Shown here one piece after another: positions 60,087 through 64,000 of a stretch of 64,000 bases of DNA (position 1 is its first letter; each line of letters begins with the position of its first letter). The position numbers and the translations under genes were made by a program. Under the pieces are notes generated by a model. It did not search any database. It was not told where the DNA came from and worked only from the letters and a program-made list of their open reading frames with translations. The stretch covers positions 124,001 through 188,000 of the forward strand of contig JNEN01001252.1 of NCBI GenBank assembly GCA_000697355.1, in the 5' to 3' direction. The DNA comes from Syncephalastrum monosporum B8922. Its lineage: Eukaryota > Mucoromycota > Mucoromycetes > Mucorales > Syncephalastraceae.

Positions 60087-60633
60087 AAGTCATAGTAATA
60101 GTACAGCCGATGCTGTTTATTTCCCCTTTGTATTTTTTTTTTGTTGTTTTTTCTTTGTTACAATATATACCACAGTGTACAAGCACCACTATATTATTAC
60201 AGTTTGTGTCTATTTATGTATCATACATACATACATACATAAGATGTATGCACGAGTGAAGGATGGGACAAGTTTGACTGGCTGACTGACTTTTTTTTTT
60301 ATTTTTTGACTGGTTTAGCTGCACAAAACCCTATTGACCCGTCCTTGTTCCAGGCAGCTCGTCTCACCACACACGCTGTCCAGAACACAGTGGCACTTCA
60401 TTCTTACACACACATACACAGCATAGCAAAAACCTATTCTTGCTTTCTTATTCTCTTGCGAAAACAAATCGATTGACCCCTCTTCCGGCTTCCCTCTTGC
60501 TCTTTTCTTTTTCTTCCCTTCTTTTCGTCTCTCTCCCTCTTTCTTCACTTGCCCTTCGCTCTTCTTTATCTTTATCTCTCTCTCTCTCTCTCTCGCTTTC
60601 GAGGAATAAATACGAACCCGATTGACGCGGTCC
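60087..60633. other. Intergenic, J-protein to acidic protein
   Basis: Holds T-runs, a TACATACA repeat near 60226-60241, and a CT microsatellite near 60573-60596 in the probable leader of the next gene. No gene is seen. Confidence 0.6.
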
Positions 60634-60857
60634 ATGCCGACGCTTTTGCCAGCACCGATGGCAGACTCCATAAACGAGGAGCAGCCTTCATCCTACAAGG
60701 ACATTATCAAACAGTTGGCGGCCCAGGCCCCAAAGCCCTACGGCGCCATTCCGCCGATGCTGAAGAAACGAAAAAAGAAGAGCAAAAAAACCACAACGGC
60801 CAAGCGTACTTTACAGCCAACCGTAACGAAGAGCTCACAGACCGAGTTAAGGCAGCA

Positions 60858-60892
<35 letters not shown>

Positions 60893-61976
60893 CCATGCGT
60901 CGCATGTCGCACGTCGAGGATTGGATTGTCGTGGACAGTAAAGAGAGTCTGCCGGATGAAGAGGAACTGGTAGGTTCATTGTTGCGCGGGTGGTGGGTGT
61001 GGTGTGGTAATTCCCCAATGCCAATTCGTTTGGGTAGATGCACAAATCGCCTTTTCAAAACTTGTTGTCAGCCGACTTCTTGACACAAGTGCTTCCGTTA
61101 CACATGCCACCGCCGTCTCTTAGTGATCCAGACGTCCGCACCGCGCACGACCCGCTGCCCCACAAACACCCGCACCGCCTCTCACCTAAAAGCCGTCCGC
61201 CCTCCTCCGATGAAAATCAGGACGTCCAGTCCGTCGACGACGTCTCGGACGACGACGACAATTCGGACGACGATAGGGTTATCTATGGGCGGGGCCATCA
61301 ATGGAAGAGCGACGGCGACGATAATGATGATGATGATGACGATGACGACGACGACGACGTGCTGAGCATGAAGAGCAGCAACAGCAGCCCTCTCTGGATC
61401 GGACACCACCCGATAGGACGACGACGGTCACTGTCGTCTTTTAGCAAGGCCCAGACACCGTCGACATCGACAACTGCCTCGAGCGTGCTGGTGCCCTCGC
61501 CACCGCGCCACGGCGACGTGCATCAGGTGCGCTGGATGCAGACCATTGCTCAGCTGCGCCGGTCACTCGTCTTATCCACCTCCGCCCCCACAACTGCAAC
61601 GAATGGAGCATCCCATGGGACGAAACAGCCGCCGCCCTTGCCGAGGCGGTCCAAGAAAGACGGCTTTATCCCCATGCCACCCGCACCCCGTCGGCCGCCC
61701 TCGCAACGTCGACGCTCGGAAGCCACCACGCAGCCGCGCTTCAATCCCGAAACGAATACTTACACACGAGATACCCGGTCCAACCCTGACCACCTGCGGA
61801 TGATATCATCTGAACTCAACATGATGCGTGCTCGTAAACTTCTCAGCCCGCTCAAGCCGAGAGGCTTCTTGCCCAGGCGCAAAGACCCTTTTGTCCGTGG
61901 CAGCCTGAGACGCACTTCTCATCTGCGCTACCAGCTCGCCGACGAGAACCAGGATCATCGGGACAACAGTGGATAG
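60634..61976 (+). CDS. Disordered acidic/polyQ protein of unknown function
   Basis: Two exons (60634-60969, 61038-61976) give 424 aa. The N-terminal part has SYKDIIKQLAAQAPKPYG, a Lys-rich patch, a Gln run of about twelve and the block HVEDWIVVDSKESLPDEEEL, which ends exactly at the intron. After the intron come MHKSPFQNLLSADFLTQVLP, Ser/Pro-rich sequence, a long Asp run (about 20, from GAT/GAC repeats), QVRWMQTIAQLRRSL, and a C-terminal basic block FNPETNTYTRDTRSNPDHLR with RGFLPRRKDPF. The conserved-looking blocks at both ends suggest a real protein. No catalytic or domain motif is recognised. Confidence 0.75.
61322..61361. repeat. GAT/GAC repeat encoding polyaspartate
   Basis: Successive GAT and GAC codons give a nearly pure Asp run in the unknown acidic protein. 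Mixing of both codons suggests selection on the protein run rather than recent slippage. Confidence 0.8.
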
Positions 61977-64000
61977 TTGACTGTATTCTGAACATTTATC
62001 ATCATTCGTTCTCTGTCTCTCTCTCTCTCTCTCACGCACACACAACCCATCCCTCCTTGCCTCCCTTACCCATGAGTCGAGAAAGTTCGTCTTGACTTTT
62101 CTTCATACCAGTTCTCTTTTTGCCTTTCCTTTTGCCTTTGGCAGGCCATGGCTAGTCTCTTTCTATATCATTCCCATATCTTGGACGCCATAACGCCTCT
62201 TTATCCCCCCCCTTTATACAGGAATGTAAGTAGAAATGTATTTTCTATGCGCTCTAGCTACACGCAATACTCCATTGCGCGCACACGTCGCCCTTTTCGC
62301 ACATATAACGCCACATATACACAAACATACGCTTTTATCGCATTGTACTCTGGTGAGATTCTTGGTGTATTTTTCTCACGGACAGACCTTTTTTTTTTTG
62401 TCGGTCGATAAGATTTCGCCCACGGAGAGTCATGCAATGGACGCGAGGAGGGGTCCTTGTCCGTGTTTCAGAAATAGACTGGGTTGGGTGCGTTACAGTA
62501 TAGGGCAGATGTAAAACAGAGGAATGGGCCGACCATGACACACACGTTAGACGGAGGGTGTTACTGCTGTTTGTATTTACTGGTCTTCTTTAGTCTTTGC
62601 TATACTATTTGGTCTCCCCGTCCGTTCCTACACGGACAACAGGACAGAAAAAGTAAAAGCACGGGGGCCCCGTGTCCTGGATACAAAAGTCTCGCTCTGG
62701 TGCGACACTGTGGAGCACACCGATAGGGCTCGCTTATCGCTTTTTGCATTGCCTTCTTTAGTATCTTTGCATACAAAAGGCAGCAAGCTATGCATCGAAA
62801 ACGGAAAGAAAAAAGGTTACTCGCTGCATGAAAGGGTCAGCCGGTGCATGAGTGCTGCCTTTGTCCTGCATCGGCTACATATTCATCCTTGCTCTTTGCT
62901 TCGAAAAGGGGATATACACACACAAAGAGAGAGGTGTGGGTGTGGAGAGGGGTGTAAAATGACACGCACGCGTATCACCAGAGCTGTCTCGTGTTATGCC
63001 ATGTTATTTTGTTCCTCTGCTTTCGAAAACTGCAATGATTTTTTTTTCACTAGACACTCCACGGACAGGTACCCACGACTTTGTCGTGATGACGCGGGAT
63101 GTCGTCACGTGAGGATAGGGTATCTCACGTTTCGCTATTAGACAAAGCCGTTATCAATTAAGTAATGAGCATGCTTTTATTCCTATGATGTGCTCGGGTG
63201 ATCACTTGGAGCATATTCCCAATGCATTATTTTGTTTCTGGTGGCATGAATGAGCATATAGAGCTGCTTAATTGTTTTCCCAATTCGAGTGTGACAAGAC
63301 TGAATGCTGAGACCACGACAAGGATTTAAAGTTAGCAGTCGTTCACTGTGTGTGTCAACATGCCCGCCGAGAATGTCGGCTCCAATAAAGCCGAACAGCC
63401 AAGGTCACGAAATGGATGGATTTGGTTGCAACAGATGCTCCATCTAAGTAGACCTACCTTCGTTTCTCTTTCAAAAGAGCACCCGCGTTATGAAGACCAA
63501 GTCATTCATAGAGAAACAATGTTTTTCTAAAAAAAAGAGACTCTATTATATACTGATCTGTCTTATGCGTAAGACCTTTTAGCCCTGCGTTGTAACATTT
63601 TGTTTCATGTTCAACACGGCCACCACATTAGAAGAAGTAAGCGTAATTTTCATGTTGACCTAGGATAGTGGTATACGTTATGATAAAGGCCCTACCACAA
63701 CGTCACATATTCGGCTGACGTCAAATAGCAAGAGGACGGAAATACAGTAGATGTATTTCTGCTCTATAAAACAAAGAATTCTACTATATTAGACGATCAG
63801 GACCTCTGAGTTGTATTAGACGCATTACATGATAATCATCGCGATTGCACGTTTAAATAAGTGATAAAAAAGTCAGACCAGAATACCTGCCTATATGGCG
63901 ATCCAATGACACACAGACTACCTCTGAGTACTTGGAAACCAGATTAGTCAAAGCGATGTCTATCTCGAGGAAAGAAAGCAACGACGTTCTCCGAGCATCA
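61977..64000. other. 2 kb gene-free right end
   Basis: The first 60 bp include a CT microsatellite in the 3' flank of the acidic-protein gene. The rest has no assembled gene. A 56-codon frame at 63360-63530 (+, starting MPAENVGSNKAEQPR) has a good start context but no recognised relative. Confidence 0.5.

Noticed and set aside
62148..62411. Possible gene after the acidic protein
   Set aside because: The frame is low in conserved-looking sequence, crosses pyrimidine-rich 3' flank and has no plausible exon partners.

Overview
The window is nuclear DNA of a fungus, most likely an early-diverging one of the Mucorales type. The evidence is many short GT-AG introns of about 50-70 nt, a spliceosomal U2 snRNA gene, two secreted aspartic proteases close to rhizopuspepsin, and protein families unusual in yeasts (dysbindin-like, Aven-like, caprin-like, AF10-like PHD/ePHD). 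I assembled 23 protein-coding genes by joining exons with checked reading phase, and one RNA gene. None was checked against a database.

Layout. 0-6 kb: an AF10-like PHD/ePHD protein converges on a Crz1-like C2H2 transcription factor. 6-12 kb: gene-poor, with one small protein carrying an RVxF-like motif. 12-21 kb: a 16-exon Drs2-type phospholipid flippase, a tail-anchored protoglobin and a polynucleotide kinase 3'-phosphatase, all on +. 21-30 kb: a caprin-like RGG protein (-), a conserved intronless protein (+), U2 snRNA (-), Pex14 (-), a Ppg1-type phosphatase (-) and an mpaB/DUF2236-type oxygenase (+). 30-36 kb: a ZnT/Msc2-type zinc transporter, a PM20D2-type M20 peptidase and a coiled-coil protein. 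38-39 kb: a small unknown protein and a 72-residue mitofissin (Atg44/DUF1748) made of two very short exons. 41-49 kb, all on -: a WWE-like protein, an Aven-like protein, a GPI-anchored GH16 enzyme, a dysbindin-like BLOC-1 subunit and a pepsin-like protease. A second protease lies across a 5 kb gene-free spacer. 57-62 kb (+): poly(A)-binding protein, a small membrane J-protein and an unknown acidic protein. The last 2 kb show no gene.

Most genes are unrelated housekeeping functions with their own promoters. Several act on membranes and organelles: flippase, Pex14, Ppg1, mitofissin, BLOC-1 and the zinc transporter. Ppg1 and mitofissin both act in mitophagy in yeasts, but here they are 10 kb apart, so I do not claim a cluster. 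The points most worth checking are a DGEV variant of the flippase DGET motif, the tail-anchored protoglobin, the U2 gene, the mitofissin and Ppg1 micro-exon models, the reciprocal intron difference between the two proteases, and coding-like relics in the gene-poor blocks.
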